DNA of 40,326 nucleotides from an uncultured Collinsella sp. Lineage in GTDB: Bacteria > Actinomycetota > Coriobacteriia > Coriobacteriales > Coriobacteriaceae. Positions 16,276-24,801 of this stretch are shown here, piece after piece (position 1 is the stretch's first letter; every line of letters starts with the position of its first letter). The stretch is from assembly GCA_934650095.1 (NCBI GenBank), contig CAKUFT010000014.1, positions 1-40,326 on the forward strand. Reading direction: 5' to 3'. Under the pieces are notes generated by a model. The model made no database searches. It worked only from the letters and a program-made list of their open reading frames with translations, and was not told where the DNA came from. A program made the translations under genes and the position numbers.

Positions 16276-19163
16276 TCAAGGACGCCGTATCCCCTGGAAC
16301 GCCGCAGTTTGTCATCGATTCCTACGCCACGCTCGCCGAGCGTGCCAAGACGCAGTCGTTCGGGCTTATCGAGGAGGATGTCATCGTCCTCGATACCGAG
16401 ACCACGGGTCTTTCGGTGCAAGACAATGAGCTGATTGAGATTTCCGCGGCCCGTCTTTCGGGCCGCGAGGTCGTTGACCGCTTTGACACCTTTGTGCATC
16501 CCAAGCAGTTGATTCCTGCCGAGATTACCGAGCTAACGAGCATTACAAACGCCGATGTGGCTGATGCCCCCTCGGCCGTTGACGCCGTGGCCGCTCTCGC
16601 CGATTTTGTCGGCGGCTGCCCGGTTATCGCGCATAACGCAACCTTCGACCGTTCGTTTATCGAGTCGGTCAAGGGCGGTGTCAACGTCAGCGATATTTGG
16701 ATCGATTCATTGGCGCTGTCGCGCATTGCGCTTCCGCGCCTGGCCTCGCACAAGCTGTCCTTTATGGCCGATCTGTTCGGCTGCGACTCGGTGTCGCATC
16801 GTGCGAATGCCGACGTCGACGCCCTGTGTGGCGTATGGCGCGTGTTGCTCGTGGCGCTCACCGACTTGCCCCAGGGCCTCATGGCGCGCCTGGCCGACAT
16901 GCACCCCGATGTGCCTTGGTCCTATCGTCCCATCTTCTCGTTCTTGGCGGGACAGAACCCCGGCTCCATCTTCTCTCTCAGCGCCGCTCGCGCCGACGTT
17001 CTCAAGGCCGACCGCGCTGAGGATCGCGTGGATGCCGATGAATTGCCGGTGCTCAAGATGCCGAGTCGCGAAGAGGTCGAGGCGGATTATGCCCCGGGCG
17101 GCCTGGTCAATCGCATGTATCCCACGTACGAGCCGCGTGATGAGCAGATCGCGATGGCGCTCGAGATGCGCGATGCACTCGTCACGGGCACGCACCGTGT
17201 AATCGAGGCGGGTACGGGCGTCGGTAAGTCGATGGCCTATCTCGTGCCTTTTGCCGAGGCTGCGCGCCGTAACAACATTACCGTTGGCATCGCGACCAAA
17301 TCGAATAACCTTGCCGATCAGCTTATGTACCATGAGCTGCCAAAACTTGCCGAGCAACTGCCCGACGGTCTGTCGTTTTGCGCGCTGAAGGGCTATGACC
17401 ACTATCCGTGTCTGCGTAAGCTCGAACGCATGAGTCGAGGTCAGGTCGAGATCACCACCAAGCGTGATCCGGCTGACACGCTCACCGCGGTTGCGGTCAT
17501 TATGGCGTACGTGTGTCAGTCGGCAGACGGCGACCTCGATTCGCTTGGCATTCGCTGGCGCAGCGTCAACCGTCCCGACTTTACGACGGCCTCGCGCGAG
17601 TGTGCCCGTCGCCTGTGCCCGTTCTTCCCCGACAAATGCCTGGTTCACGGTGCTCGTCGCCGCGCGGCACATGCCGACGTGGTGGTCACCAATCACTCGC
17701 TGTTGTTCCGCAATGTCGCTGCCGAGGGCAGGATTTTGCCCCCGATTCGCCATTGGGTAGTCGATGAGGCCCATTCCATCGAGCGCGAGGCCCGCCGCCA
17801 GTGGGCGCGTGTGGTCTCGGCAGATGAGTCGCGCGTTCTGTTTGAACGCCTGGGCGGTTCGAGCGCCGGTGCGCTGAGCCAGGTTTCCCGTGATTTGGCG
17901 ACTTCCGAGGGCTCCACGCTCTATCTTGGCCTGACCGCCAAGGCGACATCCACCGTCGCCCGCGCGAGCATGGCGATTGCCGATGTGTTTGACGGTGTTC
18001 GTGAGCTCGGCCGCCGCGCCCGCGGGGGTTACGACAATGCCAATCTGTGGATTGGCCCCGAGCTGCGCGAGTCAGACGATTGGCACGACTTTTTGCAGTC
18101 GGCCCATACTGCCATCGACGCGCTGGAGCAAGCGGACAAGAGTGTCGATGCGCTGGTGCAGGCCGTTGCCGGCGATAAGCCCGAGACCGTTGTCGACCTG
18201 AGTGATATCTCGCATCGTCTACACGAACTAACGGAGAACCTCAAGCTCATCATCGATGGTACCGACGAGCACTACGTGTACTCGCTGCAGGTCAACCGCA
18301 GGCTGCGTGCTGGCGGCGAGTCGATGACCGCTGAGCGCATCGATATTGGCGAGGCCCTGGCGACCGAGTGGTTGCCCGAGGTCCACACGGCCATCTTTGC
18401 CTCGGCGACCATGACGGTGTCTAAGAGCTTTGAGCACTTTAACCACGCCGTCGGTCTTGACCGTATCGGTGCTTCGACGTCCTCGTCACTGCATCTGGAT
18501 TCGAGCTATGACTTCGAATCGAATATGGCCGTAGTCGTTGCCGGGGATATTCCCGATCCGCGCGATCGCGAGGGCTATCTGTCGGCACTCGAGCGCGTGC
18601 TGGTCGATGCCCATCTTGCCATGGGCGGATCGGTTCTCACGCTGTTCACCAACAGACGCGACATGGAGGACCTGTTCGCCCGCGTGGAGCCCAAGCTGGC
18701 CCGTGCAGGCCTGGAGCTTAACTGCCAGCAGCGCAACTCGTCTCCCCGTCGTCTGCGCGATCGCTTTATCAACGAGCCGACCTCGTCGCTCTTTGCGCTC
18801 AAGGCCTTTTGGGAGGGTTTTGACGCCAGCGGTGAGACGCTGCGCTGCGTCATCATCCCCAAGCTGCCGTTCTCGAGCCCCACGGACCCGCTCTCATGCG
18901 AGCGCAATCTGCGCGAAGACCGCGCCTGGGCGCGCTATTCGCTGCCCGAGGCTGTGCTCGAGGTTAAGCAAGCGGCCGGTCGCCTCATTCGCTCATCGAC
19001 CGATTGTGGCGTGCTCATCTTGGCCGACCCGCGCCTGGTGACGAAGGGCTACGGCAAGAAGTTTTTAACTTCGCTGCCCACGAGTTCCTATCAGCGCATT
19101 GAATCGGCGCAGATCGGTCACTATCTGCAGTTGTGGCGCCAGGCGCACGAACGGCGCCGCTAG
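16269..19163 (+). CDS. dinG: DinG-type exonuclease/superfamily 2 helicase
   Basis: The 964-residue protein combines a DnaQ-like 3'-5' exonuclease and an XPD/DinG-type helicase. The exonuclease (about 35-200) has DTETTG (Asp42, Glu44), IAHNATFDRSFIE and HRANADVDAL, which completes a DEDDh set. The helicase has Walker A EAGTGVGKS near 312-321 and VDEAH at 498-502. Cys381, Cys445, Cys450 and Cys457 are spaced like the four iron-sulfur ligands of E. coli DinG (C-x4-C, then a close spacing). The combination of an exonuclease domain and these cysteines is notable. A role in resolving R-loops or damaged replication intermediates is inferred from the family. It overlaps the ddl stop by 7 bp and meets the facing WYL gene tail to tail at CTAG. 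Confidence 0.9.
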   Translation: MLIKDAVSPGTPQFVIDSYATLAERAKTQSFGLIEEDVIVLDTETTGLSVQDNELIEISAARLSGREVVDRFDTFVHPKQLIPAEITELTSITNADVADAPSAVDAVAALADFVGGCPVIAHNATFDRSFIESVKGGVNVSDIWIDSLALSRIALPRLASHKLSFMADLFGCDSVSHRANADVDALCGVWRVLLVALTDLPQGLMARLADMHPDVPWSYRPIFSFLAGQNPGSIFSLSAARADVLKADRAEDRVDADELPVLKMPSREEVEADYAPGGLVNRMYPTYEPRDEQIAMALEMRDALVTGTHRVIEAGTGVGKSMAYLVPFAEAARRNNITVGIATKSNNLADQLMYHELPKLAEQLPDGLSFCALKGYDHYPCLRKLERMSRGQVEITTKRDPADTLTAVAVIMAYVCQSADGDLDSLGIRWRSVNRPDFTTASRECARRLCPFFPDKCLVHGARRRAAHADVVVTNHSLLFRNVAAEGRILPPIRHWVVDEAHSIEREARRQWARVVSADESRVLFERLGGSSAGALSQVSRDLATSEGSTLYLGLTAKATSTVARASMAIADVFDGVRELGRRARGGYDNANLWIGPELRESDDWHDFLQSAHTAIDALEQADKSVDALVQAVAGDKPETVVDLSDISHRLHELTENLKLIIDGTDEHYVYSLQVNRRLRAGGESMTAERIDIGEALATEWLPEVHTAIFASATMTVSKSFEHFNHAVGLDRIGASTSSSLHLDSSYDFESNMAVVVAGDIPDPRDREGYLSALERVLVDAHLAMGGSVLTLFTNRRDMEDLFARVEPKLARAGLELNCQQRNSSPRRLRDRFINEPTSSLFALKAFWEGFDASGETLRCVIIPKLPFSSPTDPLSCERNLREDRAWARYSLPEAVLEVKQAAGRLIRSSTDCGVLILADPRLVTKGYGKKFLTSLPTSSYQRIESAQIGHYLQLWRQAHERRR

Positions 19164-20083
19164 AGCGGACAGGCTAAGGTCTTTGCCATATCGCATAGGC
19201 GCTTTGACAGGGCGGGGTCATCCAGAATGCGGATGGCTCCGCCCGCTGCTATTGCCTGGCTGAACAGCCAGCGCTCGGAGCTGTAGCGCACGATTACCGT
19301 CGCCGCACCTGCCCCATTAGGCTCGATCGACATAATGCCGGCCCAGCCCAGACGCTCTGCCATGTCGAGTGGCATGAGGAGCTTTGCGCCCTGCTCCGCT
19401 TGGGAGAGAGAGTCGTGGAGGGATGCGGTCGAAGGCGCGTGGCGCTCGACGGAATCCTCGGTGAGGGAAAGACCCTCGATTTTGTCCATGCGGTAGGAAC
19501 GCTGCCCATCAACTTCGATGTCCCAGGCAATCAGGTAGGTCTGGTCGCCATGTGTCGCGATGCGCAAGGGGTCGATGAGACGCTCGCGCGGCTGCGCATC
19601 GTCCATCGAACGATAGGTGATACAGCAGCGAACGCCGTCCTGAATGGCGCTGCTGAGCTGCTGCCAGTGCGATCCGCGGACGATGGTGTCGACGACGCGC
19701 TGATTGTAGCCGAGCTCTTCGGGAAGAAGCGCCCGTCGAATTCGCGCCGACGTTCGAGGCTCAATCCCCAGCGATTCGAGTTCGTGATTGAGCACGGCGC
19801 CTTCGGCGGCACTCAAGCGTAGCGGCAGTACGCGTCCCGCATCGCCGGTAAGAGATACGTGTTCACCGTTACGCTCGCAGATGATGCGGGCGCCCGACTC
19901 GCGATTAGCGAGGGTCGAGACAATATCGAGAATCTCGCCCAGCGAGGTTCCGGAAATGTCAAAGCGGCTGCAAATCTCATTTTTCGTCAGTCCCGCGCTC
20001 CCTGCGGCGTAGAGGGCTTCCATGATGTCGATGGCGCGAGAGAGTCTCTGCTCGCTGGTGAGTTTACGAGCGGGCATGCTCAT
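19160..20083 (-). CDS. WYL-domain transcriptional regulator (PafC-like)
   Basis: The start is set at the ATG at 20083, with AAAGG seven bases upstream; longer in-frame readings lack support. The 307-residue protein has an N-terminal winged helix (about 8-75, AGLTKNEICSRFDISGTSLG). A WYL domain follows (about 140-215: HWQQLSSAIQDGVRCCITY, then YLIAWDIEVDGQRSYRMDKI) with the basic pocket residues, and a WCX-type C-terminal domain with ERWLFSQAIAAG. It overlaps the upstream WYL gene by 20 bp. Paired WYL regulators of this layout in actinobacteria are PafB and PafC, which activate DNA-damage genes. That role is inferred. Confidence 0.85.
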   Translation of the reverse strand: MSMPARKLTSEQRLSRAIDIMEALYAAGSAGLTKNEICSRFDISGTSLGEILDIVSTLANRESGARIICERNGEHVSLTGDAGRVLPLRLSAAEGAVLNHELESLGIEPRTSARIRRALLPEELGYNQRVVDTIVRGSHWQQLSSAIQDGVRCCITYRSMDDAQPRERLIDPLRIATHGDQTYLIAWDIEVDGQRSYRMDKIEGLSLTEDSVERHAPSTASLHDSLSQAEQGAKLLMPLDMAERLGWAGIMSIEPNGAGAATVIVRYSSERWLFSQAIAAGGAIRILDDPALSKRLCDMAKTLACPL

Positions 20084-21086
20084 GCACCGTCCTTTCGATG
20101 AGGCGGTTCCACGCCAGTTTGAGTGCGTCGGGGGCAACGGGCCTCATGCCGTCCATGGCATGGGCCATGCAGAACGAGGCGGCGGCGTCAAAGTCGCGCA
20201 CGTCAACGGTCCAGGTCCATCCTTCTTTACTGCGTGCAAGATTGCCTCGTCCGCGCGTGAGGCCGCTGACCATATCGGCTTGCGACTCACGCGCGAACGA
20301 GAACGTTGCCGCAACGGGCGGGCGGTCGGCAAAATCGAACTCAAAGAACAGGTAATCGTTGAGATTGAAGTCTGCGGGAATGGTGTATGCCCTTGAGGGA
20401 CGCCAAGCACGGACGATGCGGTCGCAGCGGAACGTTCTGATGTTGTCGGTGGCATTGTCCAAGCCGCAGAAATACGCCGTGCCATCGTGCTCGAACATAC
20501 CGTAGACACAGACGGTGCGCTCTTTCTGCTCGCCGCGACCGTTCTGATACAAAAAGCGCAGTGCGCAGCGCTCGGCAAAGGCGCTCCAAACCGCATCGAC
20601 GGTGGGGGAACGATGAATCGGCGTCTCGTCTGCGGCCGATATGCCGGTGAGATAGGCAATCTTGGACCGGATGTCGGCAAGCGGCGCGGCAAAGGCAGAG
20701 GAGCCAGTCGCAAGCGTCTGGTCGATGGCGTCCAGCAAGATGTCGGCATCGTCTGCGGTGATGAGACCACCTGCCGCAAACGTGTGCTCGCGGTCGATCG
20801 TCCACGAGCTTTCCTCGGTCTCCTGCGCGCCGGCGGGGCGAACCTCTTTGATTACGATGCCGCGTTCGAGCAGTTTGTCGCGATCGCGACGAAATTTGCG
20901 CTTATCCGAGTCGATGTTGCCCGAGCCATACCCCAAATCGGAATCCAAGACGATTTGCTCGGTCGTCAACGGCTCGGGAGAGCTGTTGAGCACAAAGAAA
21001 AGATTGAGGATGCGCTGGGCCGTTTTATCGAAGCTGGGCCCCGGCGTTCCCTTTTTGTTACTAGCGGTTGTGTCGCTTGCCGTCAT
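20064..21086 (-). CDS. WYL-domain transcriptional regulator (PafB-like)
   Basis: The 340-residue protein starts at ATG 21086 after GAGGA. It has an N-terminal winged helix (about 22-90: TAQRILNLFFVLNSSPEPLTT, then KFRRDRDKLLERGIVIKEV). The WYL domain (about 165-245) has AFAERCALRFLYQNGRGEQ and YFCGLDNATDNIRTFRCDRI; the canonical W-Y-L triplet is degenerate. A WCX-like C-terminal segment (GWTWTVDVRDFDAAASFCMA) follows. It is cotranscribed and overlapping with the second WYL gene. The pair lies opposite dinG, which fits a link to DNA damage, though no regulatory site was identified. Confidence 0.83.
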   Translation of the reverse strand: MTASDTTASNKKGTPGPSFDKTAQRILNLFFVLNSSPEPLTTEQIVLDSDLGYGSGNIDSDKRKFRRDRDKLLERGIVIKEVRPAGAQETEESSWTIDREHTFAAGGLITADDADILLDAIDQTLATGSSAFAAPLADIRSKIAYLTGISAADETPIHRSPTVDAVWSAFAERCALRFLYQNGRGEQKERTVCVYGMFEHDGTAYFCGLDNATDNIRTFRCDRIVRAWRPSRAYTIPADFNLNDYLFFEFDFADRPPVAATFSFARESQADMVSGLTRGRGNLARSKEGWTWTVDVRDFDAAASFCMAHAMDGMRPVAPDALKLAWNRLIERTVHEHARS

Positions 21087-21284
21087 AGAGTCCTCGCATG
21101 GGAAGGTGGTTTGCTGCCATGATTTTAGTCCGATATGGAGATTAGGCTATATCCTTGTCCGCTCGGGGCGTTAAGATGGCCCGAATTCCGCCGTTTGCGC
21201 TCGCTCGGGGTATACTTTCGACTATATACGGTTCTAATGTGCATGCATTGGGCCTATTTGTCGGATTATGGATGTGGAGCGCAC

Positions 21285-24200
21285 ATGGCGAACACCCAGA
21301 ACTATATCAACCACCTGCTGCAGAACACCGGCATCACGCCGGCATGCAGCGAAGAAGAGCGCTTGGCTGCCGAGGATATCGCTCAGATTTTCCGCAACCA
21401 CGGCTTTGATCCCGAGGTGCAGGAGTTTAATGCTCCCGCGCCGAGCAGGCTGGCATTTGCTATCACCGGCATCCTTGCGTTTGCCGGCGCCCTGCTTATG
21501 GGTATCGGTGGCGGCATTGGCTTGGTCGGCACCCTGCTGGCCATCATCGGTGCCGTGCTCTATGTGCTCGAGCGTACCGGGCATCCCGTGATCTCGGGCC
21601 TGGGAAAGACGGGCGTGAGCCAAAATGTCATCGCCTATCACAAGGCTTCGGGCCCGCTCGCGTCTCCGCGCAACCGCCCGGTGGTCGTTGTCGCGCATTA
21701 CGACTCCCCTCGCGCTGAGCTGCTCGCCCGCGAGCCCTATGCTTCGTATCGCGCGCTCATTGCCAAGTTGCTGCCTATCGCCACGGTTGCCCCCGCTGCC
21801 GTCGCCGTCCTGCGTATCCTGCCGCTCCCCGGCGCGCTCAAGGTTCTGCTGTGGATCGTCGCGATTCTCGCCTCTCTCGTTGCGCTCGCCAACGCGGCAA
21901 ACATCATCTCCAACCGCTACATCCTTCCCTATACGTCCGGCGCGGTGTGCAACAAATCTTCTGTCGCCGCCTTGCTTGGCGTTATGGACAACGTCGCCCC
22001 CTTCCAGGGCGAGAATGAGTTCCCCGACGACGTTCCGTTCGACACCTATTTTGGTGAGCAAAAACGTCGCGCCGAGGAGATGGCACGTGCGGCGGCGGAA
22101 TATGCCGCGGCCCAGCAGCAAAACGACTATGGCAACACCATCGAGTATGAGGAGCCTGCTTACGAGGAGGACGAGTTCGGCCAGCCGATCGCTCCCGATG
22201 CTCAGTTCGAGTCCGAACAGGGCGAGGCTTTCGATGAGCAGATCGATGGCTTTGAGGGTGCGTCTGCCGACGAGACGCTGATTGGCGCCATCGTGCCCGA
22301 GGCGCAGGACCAAGCTGCCCAAGTCGAAGAGCCCGCTGCCGAGGCCCCCGCTGTCGAGCCGGCGGAAGAGCCTGTTGTGGTCGAGCCCAGCGAGCCTGAG
22401 CCTAAGCTCTATCGCAATGCCGCCGGCAACATCCGCTTTGGTTCGGATGCCATTCGTGCACTCGGGATGCTTCCCGAGTCCTGTACGCTCGATTACGAGG
22501 AGGGCGAGGAGCCGACGTTCGAGCCCGAGCCTGTCCCCGTCGTGGATGCACCTGCACCCGCCGCCGTTGTGGACGACGTGCCCGCTGCGGCTTCTCCTGC
22601 CGTTGCGGAGCCCGAGGCTATGCCTGCAATCGATCCTGCAGCGGGACTGGACATTCTGGCACCCGCCGCGCCGACGCAGGACGTCGCGGACGAGTCTGAC
22701 GATGATTATGCCGAGCAGCCGCGACGCGTGTCTTACGAGAGCGATACCGATTTCTCGGCCGAGATTCCCGCGGCGACGCCCCATGCCGATATTGCATCCG
22801 CCTTCTCTTCGATTGGCGCCAGCGCATCCAGCTTCTTTAAGGGCGCGTTTGCAAAGGGCAAGAAATTCATCGACGACTTTGAGGAAAAGCGCGCTATCGC
22901 ACGCGAGGCTGCCGAGCAGGAAGCCATCGCCCAGCAGCAGGCAGCCGAGGCGGAGCGTGAGCTCGCGGCGCAGGAGTTCGAACAGAACGAGGCCATGCAG
23001 CCCGTGGCCGTCGATGCCGCCGAAGCTACGACGTCTTTCGAGTCCCAGCAACCGGCATCTGCGGATGTTGTCGAAGCTACGACGTCTTTCGAGCCCCAGC
23101 AACCCGTCGACAGCACCATGTCGTTCGACGCCGCGCAGTTCGATGCCACGATAACGTTTGAAAAGCAGGGCACCGCGATTGCTGAGCCCCTTGAGGCTTC
23201 CGATGATCAGGCCGCTGTGGCAAACGATGCCGAGGCCGCCGATGTGGTTGAAACCCCGGATGTCGCCGAAGACCAGGCCGTCGAGGTCGGCGCTGACGAA
23301 GAGCAGCACGTGGCGGTCGAGCAGGACGATTCGGCCGAGGTCGAGCAGGAGGAGGCTGCGGTTTCCGAGGTTTCCGAGGCACCCGAGACGGACGAGTCGA
23401 GACCTTATTCCACGCAGATTTTCACCATGCCGACTCCGGGTGGTTCTGGCTCCACGGTTGCCAACGTCGCCCCCACTCAGGACGAAACGGTCGACTCCCT
23501 CATGGCGCAGATTTCGTCTCAGGCCGCACCGCGCCCGCAGATGAATGTTCCCGATCCGGCGTCAGTTCCGGCGCCCGCGCCCTCCTCGTCGCCGCTGGCC
23601 TCGGTCCCCGATCCGTCGCTGCCGTCGATGAAGCAGGCTAACGTTGCGTCTCGCACGTCGCTGTTCGACCTTCCCGACCCCTCGGCTCAGGTCGATGACC
23701 CCTTCGCGACGGCGCAGGGTCCCGAGCCCACATCGGCGCCCGTTGCGCCTTCTATGCCCGTCGCGTCGGGCGCGCAGCCGCTCGAGACTATCTCGGCTCC
23801 CGCTTCGGCTGTGCCCAAGCCCCGCAAGCGCGGTCTGGGCGGTCTGTTCGGTCGTAAAAAGAAAAACGATCAGGACAGCATGAGCGACTGGCTGGGTGTC
23901 GAAGACGATTACGATGCCAAGAAGTCCGGCCGCGGTATCGGCTCGTGGGATAACTTCGAGGACGATAACGACGGCTGGAAGGGCGGCGCCACGTCTTCCG
24001 ATGGCGCATCTGACGAAGACATGCTCTCGGCTGTCGCCTCCATGGGCGATGACGAACTGCTCGGTCACGATATCTGGTTTGTGGCGACGGGTGCCTCGGA
24101 TTGTGATGGTGCCGGCATGAAGGCGTTCTTAGCCTCGCATCGCGATAAGCTCCGCGGCGTATTCTTCATCAATCTTGAATCCGTCGGCGCCGGTAGGCTT

Positions 24201-24497
24201 TCGGTCGTGACGGTCGAGGGCGAGCAGCAGCTGCTTAAGGGCGACCGCCGCATCATGAATCTGGTCAACAAGGTCTGTAAGTCGTTCCATGTCGATTGTG
24301 GTGCGCTCGAGATGCCCTATGCCAAGACCGATGCCTATGCCGCGCTCGAGGCGAGCCGCCGCGCCCTCACCATCGCCGGTGTGGACGGCACGCGCCTGGC
24401 TTGTGCTCGTACCGAGGACGACCTGCCCCACAACGTTAGCCCGACGAACATCGCCACGGTATCCGAGGTCGTGACCGAGGTTATCCGCCGTTCGTAG
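21285..24497 (+). CDS. Large membrane protein with a split M28 peptidase-like domain
   Basis: The start is placed at ATG 21285, behind GGAG; the frame is open 150 bp further upstream. The 1070-residue protein has an N-terminal M28-like half (about 5-50 and 115-240) with VVVVAHYDSP (His138, Asp140), carrying four hydrophobic segments near 55-75, 78-95, 158-180 and 185-205. Residues about 240-920 are an acidic, Ala/Pro/Glu/Val-rich, apparently disordered region with a repeated EATTSFE block and a basic patch (RKRGLGGLFGRKKK). The second M28-like half (about 922-1070) has IWFVATGASDCDGAGMKAF, FINLESVG and LPHNVSPTNI. Usual metal-ligand positions are altered: the GADDN-like site reads GAVCN, the Glu-Glu pair reads Ser-Asp, and the Asp of the NxD site is Glu. 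Catalysis is therefore uncertain. Confidence 0.8.
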   Translation: MANTQNYINHLLQNTGITPACSEEERLAAEDIAQIFRNHGFDPEVQEFNAPAPSRLAFAITGILAFAGALLMGIGGGIGLVGTLLAIIGAVLYVLERTGHPVISGLGKTGVSQNVIAYHKASGPLASPRNRPVVVVAHYDSPRAELLAREPYASYRALIAKLLPIATVAPAAVAVLRILPLPGALKVLLWIVAILASLVALANAANIISNRYILPYTSGAVCNKSSVAALLGVMDNVAPFQGENEFPDDVPFDTYFGEQKRRAEEMARAAAEYAAAQQQNDYGNTIEYEEPAYEEDEFGQPIAPDAQFESEQGEAFDEQIDGFEGASADETLIGAIVPEAQDQAAQVEEPAAEAPAVEPAEEPVVVEPSEPEPKLYRNAAGNIRFGSDAIRALGMLPESCTLDYEEGEEPTFEPEPVPVVDAPAPAAVVDDVPAAASPAVAEPEAMPAIDPAAGLDILAPAAPTQDVADESDDDYAEQPRRVSYESDTDFSAEIPAATPHADIASAFSSIGASASSFFKGAFAKGKKFIDDFEEKRAIAREAAEQEAIAQQQAAEAERELAAQEFEQNEAMQPVAVDAAEATTSFESQQPASADVVEATTSFEPQQPVDSTMSFDAAQFDATITFEKQGTAIAEPLEASDDQAAVANDAEAADVVETPDVAEDQAVEVGADEEQHVAVEQDDSAEVEQEEAAVSEVSEAPETDESRPYSTQIFTMPTPGGSGSTVANVAPTQDETVDSLMAQISSQAAPRPQMNVPDPASVPAPAPSSSPLASVPDPSLPSMKQANVASRTSLFDLPDPSAQVDDPFATAQGPEPTSAPVAPSMPVASGAQPLETISAPASAVPKPRKRGLGGLFGRKKKNDQDSMSDWLGVEDDYDAKKSGRGIGSWDNFEDDNDGWKGGATSSDGASDEDMLSAVASMGDDELLGHDIWFVATGASDCDGAGMKAFLASHRDKLRGVFFINLESVGAGRLSVVTVEGEQQLLKGDRRIMNLVNKVCKSFHVDCGALEMPYAKTDAYAALEASRRALTIAGVDGTRLACARTEDDLPHNVSPTNIATVSEVVTEVIRRS

Positions 24498-24518
24498 GCG
24501 GAGCTCTAAGGAGTCAAC

Positions 24519-24737
24519 GTGTTTTCGTTCATTAAACGTCATTGGCCTGTTTACTTGATTCTGACCCTTATTGCCGTCGCTTTGGGATTTGGGGCTGCCT
24601 ACATCGTGGGCGTAAAGGGATCGACCCCCGCGTCCGCAATCAGCGAAGAGGTGGAGCAGGAGCAAAGTACGGGTGCCGATGGAATCCCTGAGTCCGAGCA
24701 AGCGCTCGTCGACGGCGGATCTTCATCTGCAGAATAG
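24519..24737 (+). CDS. Small single-pass membrane protein of unknown function
   Basis: The 72-residue protein starts at GTG 24519 after AAGGAG (24508-24513), 21 bp after the M28-like gene, so it is probably cotranscribed. Residues about 8-32 (WPVYLILTLIAVALGFGAAYIVG) form one transmembrane helix, with positive residues before it (KRH) suggesting a cytoplasmic N-terminus. The acidic Glu/Ser-rich tail would be outside. No family recognised. A bidirectional terminator follows. Confidence 0.7.
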   Translation: MFSFIKRHWPVYLILTLIAVALGFGAAYIVGVKGSTPASAISEEVEQEQSTGADGIPESEQALVDGGSSSAE

Positions 24738-24757
24738 CCGCGGCACTTTACATGGCT

Positions 24758-24798
24758 AAAAGCGGGCGAACCGGGAGACTGGTTCGCTCGCTTTTTTT
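24758..24798. terminator. Bidirectional terminator
   Basis: A 12-bp stem (AGCGGGCGAACC at 24761-24772 with GGTTCGCTCGCT at 24781-24792, one G-T pair) has T7 on the plus side and AAAA (T4 on the minus strand) on the other. It serves both the small membrane gene and the converging adhesin gene. Confidence 0.85.
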
Positions 24799-24801
24799 GC
24801 A

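Noticed and set aside
21234..23309. Minus-strand frame of 691 codons opposite the M28-like gene
   Set aside because: Leu/Arg/Gly-rich composition from the complement of Glu/Ala/Pro codons, with no start signal.
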